From: Levilactobacillus tongjiangensis
GTDB taxonomy: Bacteria > Bacillota > Bacilli > Lactobacillales > Lactobacillaceae
Direction: 5' to 3'
Assembly: GCF_003946345.1 (NCBI RefSeq)
Contig: NZ_RHNY01000006.1
Span: 103,028-167,027, forward strand
Length of the DNA stretch: 64,000 nt
Below are positions 16,213 to 25,052 of the stretch, one piece after another (the stretch's first letter is position 1; the number at the start of each line of letters is the position of its first letter). The notes under the pieces are model-generated. The model was not told the origin of the DNA, ran no database searches, and saw only the letters and a program-made list of their open reading frames with translations. The position numbers and the translations under genes are program-made.

Positions 16213-18543
16213 TTAATCATCCGTGTCTGCTGTTGAATTCGTATGTTTATCGGTAGACGTTGCGGTGCTGCCTGCCGAGGAAGTGGTGGTTGAATCCGTG
16301 TTGTCATCATCGCCACCGTCACCGCCACCAGGTTTTTGCTCCGTGGTGCTGGAGGATTCCTTACTGGTGCTGGACTCAGTGGTCGTGGTGTTGGTCTTAG
16401 ACGAGCTGTTGTTCGTCGTGGCCTGACCGTTACTACTGTAAGCAGAGGAACTCGTGGTGTTGGTTGACCCGTACTGACTAGTTGCTGTCGTATCGGAAAC
16501 CGTGCCAGCGTGACCCGTTACGTAGTACTCCGTCTTGTTACCTTGCGACGTAGCGGTCACGGTGCCTGGTGCCGTCCAATCGGTGTTCGTAGACTTAGAA
16601 GCCAAGTAACTCATTTCATACTTATAAATCTGTTGAGCAATTTCCGTTTGCGACTCACTGACGTAGTGGCCCGTCTGGAATTGCTTATCATACCCGGTCC
16701 AAACAGAGACGGCGTAGTTCTTGGTGTAACCCGTGAACCAGGAGTCCATCGTTGCGCCATCTGGCACTTGATCGGCGTAGTCGTCAGGGTAGGAGTCCGT
16801 CCCGGTCTTACCAGCTTGGTAGAGACCAGAGATGGCAGCGGAACGTCCGGAACCATTGTCGTTCGTGATAACGTCCTTCATCATATCCGTCAACATGAAC
16901 GCCGTCGCGGTGGACATGGCCCGTTTACCAGTGGAGGCGTAGTTGTGGGCTTTACCATCTTGCGTGACGACCTTGGAGACCAGGCAAGGTTTGTAGTACG
17001 TCCCACCGTTTGCGAAGGCGGCGTAGGCCGCAGCTTCTTGTTCGGATGAGATGTAAAGACCAATCCCGTTTTGTAGGGTCAACGGCTTGTCGAACGTCAT
17101 TCCCAAGCCCTTCAGGAAGGTGGTTGCCTTCTTGATGCCGACATTTTGTAACGTCCGCACGGCGGGGATGTTCCGTGACTCGTAGAGGGCCTTACGCATG
17201 GTGATGGTTCCTTGATACTGTCGGTCCCAGTCGTAAAGGTTCTTGGTCGTGCCAGGGTACGTAAACGCCGTATCCTTGACTGGTTCGTAGGTTGGATAAT
17301 ACAGATAGTCAATGGCCGGACCGTAATCCATCAGTGGCTTGGCCGTTGAGGCACTGGATCGGTCGGTTTGCACGGCCCGGTTGAGACCAAAGGTGACGTT
17401 GCCAGTCTTCCGGCCACCGATCATGGCCACAACTTTCCCGTTGTTCGGGTTAACGATCGTTGAGCCAACCTGGAACTTGCTGGAAGGGAAGGAGACGTAG
17501 CTGTTACCATTGACGATATCATAGAGTTTCTTCTGAGCACCCATATCCAAGTTGGTATGCACCTTCAGGCCACCAGTCGTCGTGTTGTAACCCTTTTTCT
17601 TCAATTCAGCGTAGACCTGTTTGAGGTAAGCGTCGATGACCTTAGTGGTCTTAGGGTCGTTGCTGGTGGTCGTCTGATGGTTCTTGACCAGCCCAGTGGT
17701 GATACTGGTTGCTTCAGCCTGCTTCGCCTGAGCGGACGTGATGGCATTGTTCGAAGCCATGGCTTCCAAGACCAGGTCACGCCGCTTCTTAGCGAGCGCT
17801 GGATAACTGGTTGGATCATAGTTGGTTGGCGATTGTGGCATCCCAGCCAAGAGGGCCAACTGGGCGAGATCCAGGCTCTTAAGCGTCTTGCCGTAGTAGT
17901 ACTGTGCGGCAGTCTGCATCCCATAGACCCCGTTACCCATGTAGACCTTGTTCACGTAATACTCGAGAATTTGGTCCTTGGAGTAATCGTGGTCGACCTT
18001 CAAGGCTAACCAGGCTTCCTGGGCCTTACGCTTAAGCGTTCGGTCGGAGGCGTTGGTGGAGAAGACGGACAGCTTGACCAGCTGTTGCGTCAAGGTACTC
18101 CCACCTTGCATCCCCAGTGAGGAGCCGGTGACGTTTGCAAACGCCGCTCCCATGATCCGGATGGGGTCGACCCCGTTGTTTTTGTAGAAGCGTCGGTCTT
18201 CAGTGGAAACGACCGCGCTCTTCAACGTGGCGGGGATGTTTGGCGATTTCACGTAGTTTCGGTTCTGTGCCCCGAGTCGTGAAATGACCTTGCCGTTGGC
18301 GTCGTAGACCCGTGTCGAGGTATCACTCGACAGGGCACCTTCTGTGACCTTAGGGGCGCTTTGCGCGTAGTAAAAGAACAGGCCGGCGCCGGCGAGAATT
18401 CCCAGAACACCAATGGCAACGATGATGAACAAAATGCGACGGAATAACCGCCACCCGTTGTGCGGGCGTTTGGGGCCGGCGCCCTGGGTGCGCTCATTAT
18501 TGCGGCTCATCCGGGTCTCCGACGATGAATTGTTACTAGACAT
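16213..18543 (-). CDS. ponA: Class A penicillin-binding protein 1A
   Basis: A 776-residue bifunctional peptidoglycan synthase. A basic cytoplasmic tail of about 32 residues and one membrane helix (about 33-55) precede the GT51 glycosyltransferase, with STEDRRFY near 111 and GGSTLTQQLVK near 144. The transpeptidase domain has SASTAKPL (Ser nucleophile of SxxK, about 396), an SRN motif (about 456) and KTGTD (about 580). The last 120 or so residues are a Ser/Thr-rich disordered extracellular tail. AAGGAG precedes ATG 18543. It follows recU by 45 bp, the conserved Firmicute recU-ponA pair. Confidence 0.95.
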   Translation of the reverse strand: MSSNNSSSETRMSRNNERTQGAGPKRPHNGWRLFRRILFIIVAIGVLGILAGAGLFFYYAQSAPKVTEGALSSDTSTRVYDANGKVISRLGAQNRNYVKSPNIPATLKSAVVSTEDRRFYKNNGVDPIRIMGAAFANVTGSSLGMQGGSTLTQQLVKLSVFSTNASDRTLKRKAQEAWLALKVDHDYSKDQILEYYVNKVYMGNGVYGMQTAAQYYYGKTLKSLDLAQLALLAGMPQSPTNYDPTSYPALAKKRRDLVLEAMASNNAITSAQAKQAEATSITTGLVKNHQTTTSNDPKTTKVIDAYLKQVYAELKKKGYNTTTGGLKVHTNLDMGAQKKLYDIVNGNSYVSFPSSKFQVGSTIVNPNNGKVVAMIGGRKTGNVTFGLNRAVQTDRSSASTAKPLMDYGPAIDYLYYPTYEPVKDTAFTYPGTTKNLYDWDRQYQGTITMRKALYESRNIPAVRTLQNVGIKKATTFLKGLGMTFDKPLTLQNGIGLYISSEQEAAAYAAFANGGTYYKPCLVSKVVTQDGKAHNYASTGKRAMSTATAFMLTDMMKDVITNDNGSGRSAAISGLYQAGKTGTDSYPDDYADQVPDGATMDSWFTGYTKNYAVSVWTGYDKQFQTGHYVSESQTEIAQQIYKYEMSYLASKSTNTDWTAPGTVTATSQGNKTEYYVTGHAGTVSDTTATSQYGSTNTTSSSAYSSNGQATTNNSSSKTNTTTTESSTSKESSSTTEQKPGGGDGGDDDNTDSTTTSSAGSTATSTDKHTNSTADTDD

Positions 18544-18588
18544 GTTAATCTCCTTTGCGTTTAAACGTGTTCACTTCTGGTGTTTCTA

Positions 18589-19194
18589 CTATAGAAGCTG
18601 ATCCACGGCTTTGAGATAGGGAACAGGTAACTGGAGTTCTGGCGTAATCAGGATGCCTTGCTCAGCAATGTCTGCGTAAGGGACTGATTTACGGCCACCG
18701 GTCTCCTGAGCATCCCAACAAGCAAACAGCTTGGCCGCAGGGTACAGGTAGATCTCTTGGCGGGTAACGAATTTAATAATAGCAAAGCAAATACCGCCCT
18801 GAGTCATACAAGCACGCATGTGATCAATCTGATGTTGATGGAAGTTTTTCAAGGGAAACGACGACTTGTTGCGAGTTTCCTTGGCATCAAAGTCCAGGTA
18901 ATGGCCCTGATAAACGCCGTTGTAGTCGGTCGTGGAGGCCGTACTGAAGTAAGCCTCTTTGATGACTGCGGCACTGCGTTTAGGGTAATCGACCTTGACG
19001 ATGCGAATGGGCGTTGGTTTCTTGTGAACGACAGCCAGTCCGTGTAACTCATAGTAGGTATTGGACTCGTTGAGTTCCTCTTCCAACGTCATTCCCCGTT
19101 TACCATAGTCGGTGGTGTAGGTGCTGGGGAAACGCCGTCCAGTTGACGTTGCAGGTGCTCGGTAGGCATTCCCATTGGGATACCGAATGGTCAT
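18589..19194 (-). CDS. recU: Holliday junction resolvase RecU
   Basis: A 201-residue resolvase. NGNAYR at the N-terminus, GKRGMTLEEELNESN (about 36-50) and the catalytic core with DYNGVYQGHYLDFDAKETR (about 94-112; Asp and E-x-K) plus the following QIDHM helix are typical. It cuts Holliday junctions during recombination and chromosome segregation. ATG 19194, behind GAGG, is preferred over GTG 19215, whose extra residues are not family-like. It is co-transcribed with ponA. Confidence 0.94.
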   Translation of the reverse strand: MTIRYPNGNAYRAPATSTGRRFPSTYTTDYGKRGMTLEEELNESNTYYELHGLAVVHKKPTPIRIVKVDYPKRSAAVIKEAYFSTASTTDYNGVYQGHYLDFDAKETRNKSSFPLKNFHQHQIDHMRACMTQGGICFAIIKFVTRQEIYLYPAAKLFACWDAQETGGRKSVPYADIAEQGILITPELQLPVPYLKAVDQLL

Positions 19195-19385
19195 TGATTC
19201 CTCACGCTCCTTCACTTGAAAACCGAAGCTTCCAGTTTATGACCTAGTTATTGACATTATACCAAGGTGACCGCGAAATAAAAACTCCTAAAGCCACTTG
19301 AAGCCCGTGATTCCCCGAATTTAAACGTAACTTAACTTGAGGACACCTTGGCTTTGGCTGTGGCAGAGAAACTAAAATGTCCGCG

Positions 19386-19560
19386 CTCCGGCGGCCAGGG
19401 CTGGTGCCTGCTGTGGGGACGCTTCAGCCAAAAGGCGGGCTTCTCGCTCGCTTTGAAGCCACGAAAACCGCGTGTCTTCAAAGGCGCCCACGGCCTAGGC
19501 CAGCCTAGAACGCTAGCCAATGCCGTTTTCACAGCTGGCGCCAGCCCTGGCCACCTCCGG
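19386..19560 (+). repeat. Solo L-module of the structured repeat family
   Basis: About 175 bp with ends CTCCGGCGGCCAGGGCTGG and CCAGCCCTGGCCACCTCCGG, complementary apart from single changes. Inside are GCTGTGGGGACGCTTCAGCC, CGGGC..GCTCG, the hairpin CTTTGAAG..CTTCAAAG with inner CACG/CGTG, and a second hairpin GGCCAGC..GCTAGCC. It lies in the 1.2-kb gap between recU and ypsA. Bases 19561-19778 show nothing that I can name. Confidence 0.85.
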
Positions 19561-19778
19561 CTTTGATTAGATGATTGTTTGACGGTGGATGTGTCTGCAA
19601 GGGAAGTAGCGATTTAGGTTGGCCACCCAAGTACGATATCGATTTTTTTAATGAGTTGGGAGGTAGTCAAGTAGTCTTCAATGAAGCAATCATTGTGTAG
19701 ATAGTTGTCTAAAGGTTGAAAATTAAATTGATGGTACTCTGATGGCTAAGGTTTTCGTCGACTTTGCTTATGTTTTAG

Positions 19779-20231
19779 CTAAAGGCTGAAAGCACTGAAA
19801 CGCCCACTACGCCTGATACAACAAGGATTATCAGACATAGTGGGGAATTTCCGCCTTACCGTTCGCCAAATTTGGACTGGAATGTGGTGGGAAGGACGGG
19901 ACAAGCCAAAGGGCGGTCTTGTCCCTCACTTGAAGTCGCAAAGCAAGTCTTCAGGTCGCCATTTTTAAGTAAATCACTCGAAAATCCCACGGCTGAGTCT
20001 AAATTTGATTCACTCACGGCTACCTAGTGGCGTGCCAACAATATTGAGTAATTGCTGTCATTCAGGTATTTAAGCTAGCTAACCTGTTTAACCGGAGGCA
20101 GTCAGAGGTGAAGCTAGTTGTGTCGACGGTGTTTGGAGACTGGTGGTTTTTCCAGGCTTCAAACCGAGCCGCAGGACCGCTTTTCAGGCCATAGGCGTTC
20201 CCCACAGCGGGCGGGATCTTTGACTGCCTCC
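19779..20231 (+). repeat. Composite repeat (R-linker-L reverse), subfamily 3
   Basis: A conserved tail (CTAAAGGCTGAAAGCACTGA, then a CCACTA..TAGTGG hairpin) leads into an R-module from 19852 (CCGCCTTACCGTTCGCC). This has terminal pairing CAAATTTGGACT / AGTCTAAATTTG and an inner CACTTGAAG hairpin. A linker with GTCATTCAGG and AAGCTAGCT follows, then a reverse L-module (20092-20231) bounded by GGAGGCAGTC / GACTGCCTCC. The same order recurs inverted at 35.06-35.45 kb and directly at 49.48-49.85 kb. Confidence 0.85.
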
Positions 20232-20388
20232 AAGGTGACTCACCACAGAGTTAAGTGGCACTAGCGCTGCAGATGCTGCCACAATTGAAACGAAATAATT
20301 GCAGAATTCAAAAATTTTAACTGTGTAAGTTGCTCAGTCAGTGATTTTTCGCTAAACTAAGAAGGGTAAGGCAAAGGGGGCTGACCAA

Positions 20389-20958
20389 GTGAGTCGGTTA
20401 TGGCTAACTGGGTATCGGAGCTATGAACTGGGTGTCTTTGGTAATCAGGACCCCAAGTTGCTAGTGATTAAAGATACACTGAAAAAGTTATTGATCAACA
20501 AGATTGAAAACGGGACGGACTGGTTAATTACCGGTGGTCAACTGGGCGTTGAACAGTGGGCGGCCGAGGTTGGCTTGGCATTGAAGCCAGATTATCCGGA
20601 GCTGCAGGTGGCCATGATGACGCCGTTTGCTGAGTTCGGGAACAATTGGAATGAAGACAACCGGGCGAAGTATGCGCAACTGGCGAGTCGCGTTGATTTT
20701 CACCAGTCAGTCAGCGAGCAACCCTATCATGGCCCCCAACAGTTAAGAAACTATCAAGAATTTATGCTGACCCATACGGATGAGGCAGTCATGGTTTATG
20801 ATTTAGAGGTTGAAGGAAAACCTAAGTATGATCAGCAAGCCGTTGCACGGTTTCAAGAGCAGCATACTTATCCCCTGACGTTGATTGATATGGACTGGTT
20901 ACAAGAAAGTGCCAACGAATATCAAGAAAATTTAAATAATGGTTCCCAATTTGAGTAA
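20389..20958 (+). CDS. ypsA: YpsA-like SLOG-domain protein (DUF1273)
   Basis: A 189-residue protein of the YpsA family. The N-terminal WLTGYRSYELGVF and the ITGGQLGVEQWAAEVGL segment (about 49-66) form the Rossmann-like SLOG nucleotide-binding fold. In B. subtilis and S. aureus YpsA affects cell division; the molecular reaction is unknown. GTG 20389 is preceded by AAAGGGGG. It lies 55 bp before gpsB, the usual pairing, which supports a division role. Confidence 0.9.
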   Translation: MSRLWLTGYRSYELGVFGNQDPKLLVIKDTLKKLLINKIENGTDWLITGGQLGVEQWAAEVGLALKPDYPELQVAMMTPFAEFGNNWNEDNRAKYAQLASRVDFHQSVSEQPYHGPQQLRNYQEFMLTHTDEAVMVYDLEVEGKPKYDQQAVARFQEQHTYPLTLIDMDWLQESANEYQENLNNGSQFE

Positions 20959-21013
20959 AAACTGGTATGATTAATCTTGCCGGTTTGATTAGGATAACGA
21001 GGTGTAATGATCA

Positions 21014-21367
21014 ATGGAAAACGTTAATTTCACTCCCAAGGAAATTTTGCAAAAGCAATTCCGTCAAAAGATGCGTGGTTACGATCCAGACGACGTTGAC
21101 AGTTTCTTAGACAACGTCATCAAGGACTACGATACTTTTGTTAAGGAGAATCAACGGCTTCAAGACGAAAACGAACGGTTGTTGGCCAAGGTCGACGAAC
21201 TCACGAAGCAAGTGCAAGTGGGCGGAAGTCAGCCACAAGCTGCTACAACCAGCCAACCAACTTCAAGTGTCACGAACATGGACATCTTGAAGCGGTTATC
21301 CAACCTGGAACGGCACGTCTTCGGTTCACAATTAGATAATGATCCAAACGAGTCACATCGTTTGTAG
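21014..21367 (+). CDS. gpsB: Cell division regulator GpsB
   Basis: A 117-residue DivIVA-like protein. The N-terminal membrane- and PBP-binding domain has [20 protein letters not shown] and [11 protein letters not shown], followed by a coiled coil (about 35-70), a Gln/Thr-rich linker and the C-terminal oligomerisation helix ([17 protein letters not shown]). GpsB bridges class A PBPs such as the PonA of this window to the division machinery. The ATG is at 21014; the gene ends 11 bp before rnpB. Confidence 0.94.
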   Translation: MENVNFTPKEILQKQFRQKMRGYDPDDVDSFLDNVIKDYDTFVKENQRLQDENERLLAKVDELTKQVQVGGSQPQAATTSQPTSSVTNMDILKRLSNLERHVFGSQLDNDPNESHRL

Positions 21368-21377
21368 AATTATATAG

Positions 21378-21780
21378 ACTGGTGTAAATCCTGAGTAATC
21401 GCGGTCGGCTTAAGTCGGCTGAGGAAAGTCCATGCTCGCACAGGCTGCGATGCCTGTAGTGTTCGTGCTCGGTGAAAAAATAAGCCGGGGGACGTTAGCA
21501 ATAACGTTACGGCGGGAAAAAACGACTAAGGCTTCGGCTATGTCCTAGTATCCCTGAAAAGTGCCACAGTGACGATACGTTTAAGGAAACTTAGACGGTG
21601 GAACGCGGTAAACCCCTCGAGCGGGCAACCCAAACTTTTGGTAGGGGCGCTTCACACATGGAATTGAACGAAGTGTGGGGGGAGAGGAAACTCTCGAGAT
21701 AGATGATTACTGCCAGTCAGTCGTTTGCCTGAAACGGCTGGGTGGTACAAAACATGGCTTACAGGGATTTACACCATGTC
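21378..21780 (+). ncRNA. rnpB: RNase P RNA, class B
   Basis: About 400 nt with the universal GAGGAAAGTCCATGCTCGCA block (21420-21440) and the complementary ends TGGTGTAAATCC (21380) and GGGATTTACACCA (21763), which form helix P1. GGTAAACCCCTCGAGCGGGC near 21608 is the CR IV region. It lies between gpsB and rlmL as in other Firmicutes and supplies the catalytic RNA for tRNA 5' maturation. The exact ends are estimated from P1. Confidence 0.95.
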
Positions 21781-21786
21781 AGGTTT

Positions 21787-21813
21787 GGTGGGAGCTTGCT
21801 CCCGCCTTTTTTT
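21787..21813 (+). terminator. rnpB terminator
   Basis: A stem GGTGGGAGC / GCTCCCGCC with one G.T pair and a two-base loop is followed by TTTTTTT. Confidence 0.9.
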
Positions 21814-21996
21814 ATAGCTATAATTGCCTTGAAAGGCGGTTGATTGGTCTGAATAAGACTAAGTAGTGTTTCTTACGTGACCGTACAAGCGGGTCAACGA
21901 GACCGGTCAACAAATTAGGAGTGTTAAGTGTTGCGGTTCTACGACGCAACTTTTAGATGAAAATGAAATGAATAGCATCATGATTAGGAGGACGTT

Positions 21997-23139
21997 ATGA
22001 AGAAATTCCATTTATACGCGGCCACTGCCAGTGGTATTGAAGCCATCGCCGGGCGCGAATTACGTGACTTAGGGTATGACACCCAGGTTGAAAACGGCCG
22101 GGTTCGTTTCGACGGTACGATTGAAGACATCTTACGGGCCAACCTGTGGTTACGGACTGCTGACCGGATTCGGATCATTGTGGCCGAATTTGACGCCGTG
22201 ACCTTCGACGAATTGTTCGAAGCTACCAAGGCGGTCGCCTGGGATGAATTGTTGCCAATGGACGCGGCTTTCCCAGTGGAGGGCCGTTCTAAGAAGTCAC
22301 AGCTTCACAGTGTGCCGGACGCGCAAGCCATCGTGAAGAAGGCTGTGGCCACTAAATTGGCAGCCGTCTATCACCGGCGGACGCGGATGCCTGAAACTGG
22401 GGCCACGTATCCTTTGGAAGTCATGATCGACAAGGATCACGTGATGCTGACGTTAGATACCACCGGGTCCAGTCTCTTCAAACGGGGCTACCGGGTCGGT
22501 AAGGGTGGCGCACCACTGAAGGAAAACATGGCGGCTGCTTTGATTGCCCTGACGAGTTGGCATAAGGACATGCCGTTCTGGGATCCCGTCTGTGGGTCTG
22601 GGACCATTCCGATTGAAGCCGCTTTGATTGGACGTAACTTGGCCCCTGGGTTTAACCGGACCTTTACCTGCGAAAGCTGGGACTGGGTTCCGCAAGAACT
22701 GAGTGATCAGGTTCGTGACGAAGCCGATGCTAAGGCCGATTACGATACACCACTCCAGATCTTTGGGACGGATATTGATGAAAATATGGTGGCGATTGCC
22801 AAGCGTAACGCCCAAGAAGCCGGCCTGTCACAAGATGTCACGTTCAGTCAATTGGCCGTGCAGGACTTCAAGACGGACCTCGAACACGGGGTCATCGTTG
22901 CCAACCCACCTTATGGGGAACGGTTGAGTGACCAGGCTAGCGTCCGGGAACTTTATAAGCAAATGGGTCAGGTCTTCAAGCCACTGACCGATTGGTCGAA
23001 GTACATTTTGACGGCTGACCTGGAGTTTGAACACTTCTACGGCCAGAAGGCAACGAAGACGCGGAAGCTCTATAACGGGGCGCTGCGGACCGATTACTTC
23101 CAGTTCTGGGCTCAACGTCATCCACGTCATAAGGGGTAA
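21997..23139 (+). CDS. rlmL: 23S rRNA guanine-N2 methyltransferase RlmL-like (THUMP)
   Basis: A 380-residue protein (YpsC type). An N-terminal ferredoxin-like/THUMP domain (about 1-160) is followed by a Rossmann methyltransferase with DPVCGSGTIPIEAAL (motif I, about 194-208) and the N2-guanine catalytic motif NPPYGERL (about 304-311). It methylates G2445 of 23S rRNA in homologs. It lacks the second (RlmK) domain of the E. coli fusion, as usual in Firmicutes. It is followed after 5 bp by a HIT gene. Confidence 0.92.
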   Translation: MKKFHLYAATASGIEAIAGRELRDLGYDTQVENGRVRFDGTIEDILRANLWLRTADRIRIIVAEFDAVTFDELFEATKAVAWDELLPMDAAFPVEGRSKKSQLHSVPDAQAIVKKAVATKLAAVYHRRTRMPETGATYPLEVMIDKDHVMLTLDTTGSSLFKRGYRVGKGGAPLKENMAAALIALTSWHKDMPFWDPVCGSGTIPIEAALIGRNLAPGFNRTFTCESWDWVPQELSDQVRDEADAKADYDTPLQIFGTDIDENMVAIAKRNAQEAGLSQDVTFSQLAVQDFKTDLEHGVIVANPPYGERLSDQASVRELYKQMGQVFKPLTDWSKYILTADLEFEHFYGQKATKTRKLYNGALRTDYFQFWAQRHPRHKG

Positions 23140-23144
23140 TTTCA

Positions 23145-23525
23145 ATGATCAAAGACGATTGTGTTTTTTGTCAGAAAAAGGAAATCGTTTTGGAGAATGA
23201 TTTGGCCAAAGCCTTCTGGGACACCCATCCCGTGCGGCGCGGTCACCTATTGATCGTACCTAAGCAACACTATGCCACTTACTTTGACGTGCCAGCACCC
23301 ACGCGTCACGCGATGGACGACTTGTTGTTTGTCGCTAAAGACTACTTGGATGACCGGTATCATCCCGCGGGTTACAACGTGGGGGTCAACGTGGCCGCAG
23401 CGGCTGGTCAAACGGTGATGCACGCCCACGTCCACCTGATTCCCCGGTACGTCGGCGACGTGAAGAATCCGGCGGGTGTTGTGCGGAAGATGATTCCGAA
23501 GGCCGTCCGGAGACTTATGTCATAA
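23145..23525 (+). CDS. HIT family protein
   Basis: A 126-residue histidine-triad protein. Cys residues near the start (CVFCQKK) suggest a zinc site and RRGHLLIVPK follows. The catalytic triad is in QTVMHAHVHLIPRY (about 92-105), and FWDTHPVRRGH marks the nucleotide-binding half. Such proteins hydrolyse dinucleotides or aminoacyl-adenylates; the substrate cannot be told here. It starts 5 bp after rlmL, so the two are co-transcribed. Confidence 0.92.
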   Translation: MIKDDCVFCQKKEIVLENDLAKAFWDTHPVRRGHLLIVPKQHYATYFDVPAPTRHAMDDLLFVAKDYLDDRYHPAGYNVGVNVAAAAGQTVMHAHVHLIPRYVGDVKNPAGVVRKMIPKAVRRLMS

Positions 23526-23546
23526 AACTTAACATTTAATTTTCAC

Positions 23547-23590
23547 AAGCCTGTAAGCACTGGTGTAAGCCAATCTTACGGGCTTTTTGT
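23547..23590 (+). terminator. Intrinsic terminator of rlmL-HIT
   Basis: An 11-bp stem AAGCCTGTAAG / CTTACGGGCTT with one T.G pair is followed by TTTTGTTTG. Confidence 0.85.
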
Positions 23591-23654
23591 TTGTTAAATT
23601 ACCCGTTAAACGGGTGGTATCCTGAAAGTATAACGGGACTTTTTCTGAAAATGG

Positions 23655-23671
23655 TGTTAGAATTTCTAACA
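23655..23671 (+). promoter_or_regulatory. GlnR box upstream of amtB
   Basis: TGTTA-GAATTTC-TAACA fits the GlnR/TnrA consensus TGTNA-N7-TNACA exactly and is a perfect dyad. It lies 23 bp before the amtB start, downstream of a likely -10 (TATAAC, about 23628), a position suited to repression when nitrogen is ample. GlnR itself is not in the window. Confidence 0.85.
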
Positions 23672-23694
23672 TTAAGAGAGAAGAGGGCGTTGTT

Positions 23695-25035
23695 ATGAAT
23701 CTTGCGAATACCGCGTTTGTCTTAGTCGCTAGTGTCTTGGTCCTGTTTATGACTCCTGGATTGGCCTTCTTTTACGGGGGCTTGGTCTCCGAGAAAAACG
23801 TTGTCAACACCATGTTATCGGTCTTCATTATGACGGGGGTCGCAATTCTACTGTGGGTCTTCCTGGGCTACACCATGGCGTTCTCCGGCAACGTTGCAGG
23901 GGTCGTGGGTAATTTGAATCACGTCTTCATGGCCGGGGTCAACCTAGCCAGCCTGACCGCCAGTCACATTCCGGTGGGGGCGTACTCCTTGTTTCAAATG
24001 ATGTTTGCAATCATTACCCCAGCGTTGTTCGTGGGGGCGGTCGTCGGCCGGATTCGGTTTAAATTCCTGTTACTCTTCCTGATTGCCTGGTCAATTCTGA
24101 TCTACTACCCGATGGTCCATTTGGTTTGGGCCCCAGCGGGTTGGTTGGCAAAATTAGGGGTATTGGACTTTGCCGGTGGGACGGTCGTGCACATCAACGC
24201 CGGGGTCACCGCCTTAGTTCTGTCCGCATGGTTGGGGCCACGGCTGAATCGTGGTCACAACCAACATTACAATTTGCCTTGGGTATTACTAGGAACGGCG
24301 ATTCTGTGGATCGGTTGGTACGGGTTTAACGCCGGGAGTGCTCTGGCCGTCAACGGGGTTGCCCTGCAAGCTGCCATTACCAGTACGGTGGCTACGGCCA
24401 CGGCGATGGTCGTGTGGATGGGTCTAGACATTTGGAAGACCGGTAAGCCAACACTGGTTGGGGTTTGCACCGGGACTCTCTGTGGACTGGTTGCCATCAC
24501 GCCGGCCGCTGGCTACGTTACGATTATGGGGTCGGTGGCCATTGGGGCCATTGCTACTGGTACCAGCTTTGCGTTTATCCAATTCCTCAAGCCAAAGTTA
24601 GGAATCGATGATGCGCTGGATGCCTTTGGCTGTCACGGAGTCAGCGGCATTGTTGGCAGTATCTTGACCGGGGTCTTTGCGACTAAGGCCGTGAACCCGA
24701 CGATTACGACGAACGGGTTGGCTTATGGTGGTGGGCTGCACTTGTTGTTGATCCAACTATTGGCGACCGGCGTGACGATTGCTTTTGTTGCGGCGATGGG
24801 GTGCTTGATCATCTGGGGCCTGCGGCAAGTTACCTCCATGCGAGTTGGCGCTGAGGAAGAGCGCCTGGGGCTGGATCAAGGTGAACATGGTGAGCAGGCC
24901 GACTACGCGGTTGGTTTGACGGAACGGTTAGCCGATTACAAGCCGGACCAGGAACTGTACGAGCCGGAATTCAAGGGCCAACTGCAACAGCTGAAAAATC
25001 CGAACCCTGAGCCGACTCATCTTAACGGTAATTGA
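23695..25035 (+). CDS. amtB: Ammonium transporter AmtB
   Basis: A 446-residue Amt/MEP/Rh channel with eleven hydrophobic helices. TPGLAFFYGGLV opens the family pattern and DFAGGTVVHINAG (about 155-167) carries the first pore histidine region. DAFGCHGVSGIVGSILTG (about 311-328) is the signature with the second. The C-terminal cytoplasmic tail of about 60 residues is charged. No glnK/glnB gene is adjacent, although such tails normally bind GlnK; the PII partner would have to be elsewhere or absent. The GlnR box just upstream indicates nitrogen control. Confidence 0.95.
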   Translation: MNLANTAFVLVASVLVLFMTPGLAFFYGGLVSEKNVVNTMLSVFIMTGVAILLWVFLGYTMAFSGNVAGVVGNLNHVFMAGVNLASLTASHIPVGAYSLFQMMFAIITPALFVGAVVGRIRFKFLLLFLIAWSILIYYPMVHLVWAPAGWLAKLGVLDFAGGTVVHINAGVTALVLSAWLGPRLNRGHNQHYNLPWVLLGTAILWIGWYGFNAGSALAVNGVALQAAITSTVATATAMVVWMGLDIWKTGKPTLVGVCTGTLCGLVAITPAAGYVTIMGSVAIGAIATGTSFAFIQFLKPKLGIDDALDAFGCHGVSGIVGSILTGVFATKAVNPTITTNGLAYGGGLHLLLIQLLATGVTIAFVAAMGCLIIWGLRQVTSMRVGAEEERLGLDQGEHGEQADYAVGLTERLADYKPDQELYEPEFKGQLQQLKNPNPEPTHLNGN

Positions 25036-25052
25036 CTGTGAAATGGTCGTGC

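Noticed and set aside
16223..17049. Long open frames opposite ponA
   Set aside because: Antisense to a well-supported gene, no start signals and no recognisable domain.
21900..21990. Possible riboswitch or T-box upstream of rlmL
   Set aside because: No T-box sequence or other known aptamer core could be found; the spacer follows the rnpB terminator.
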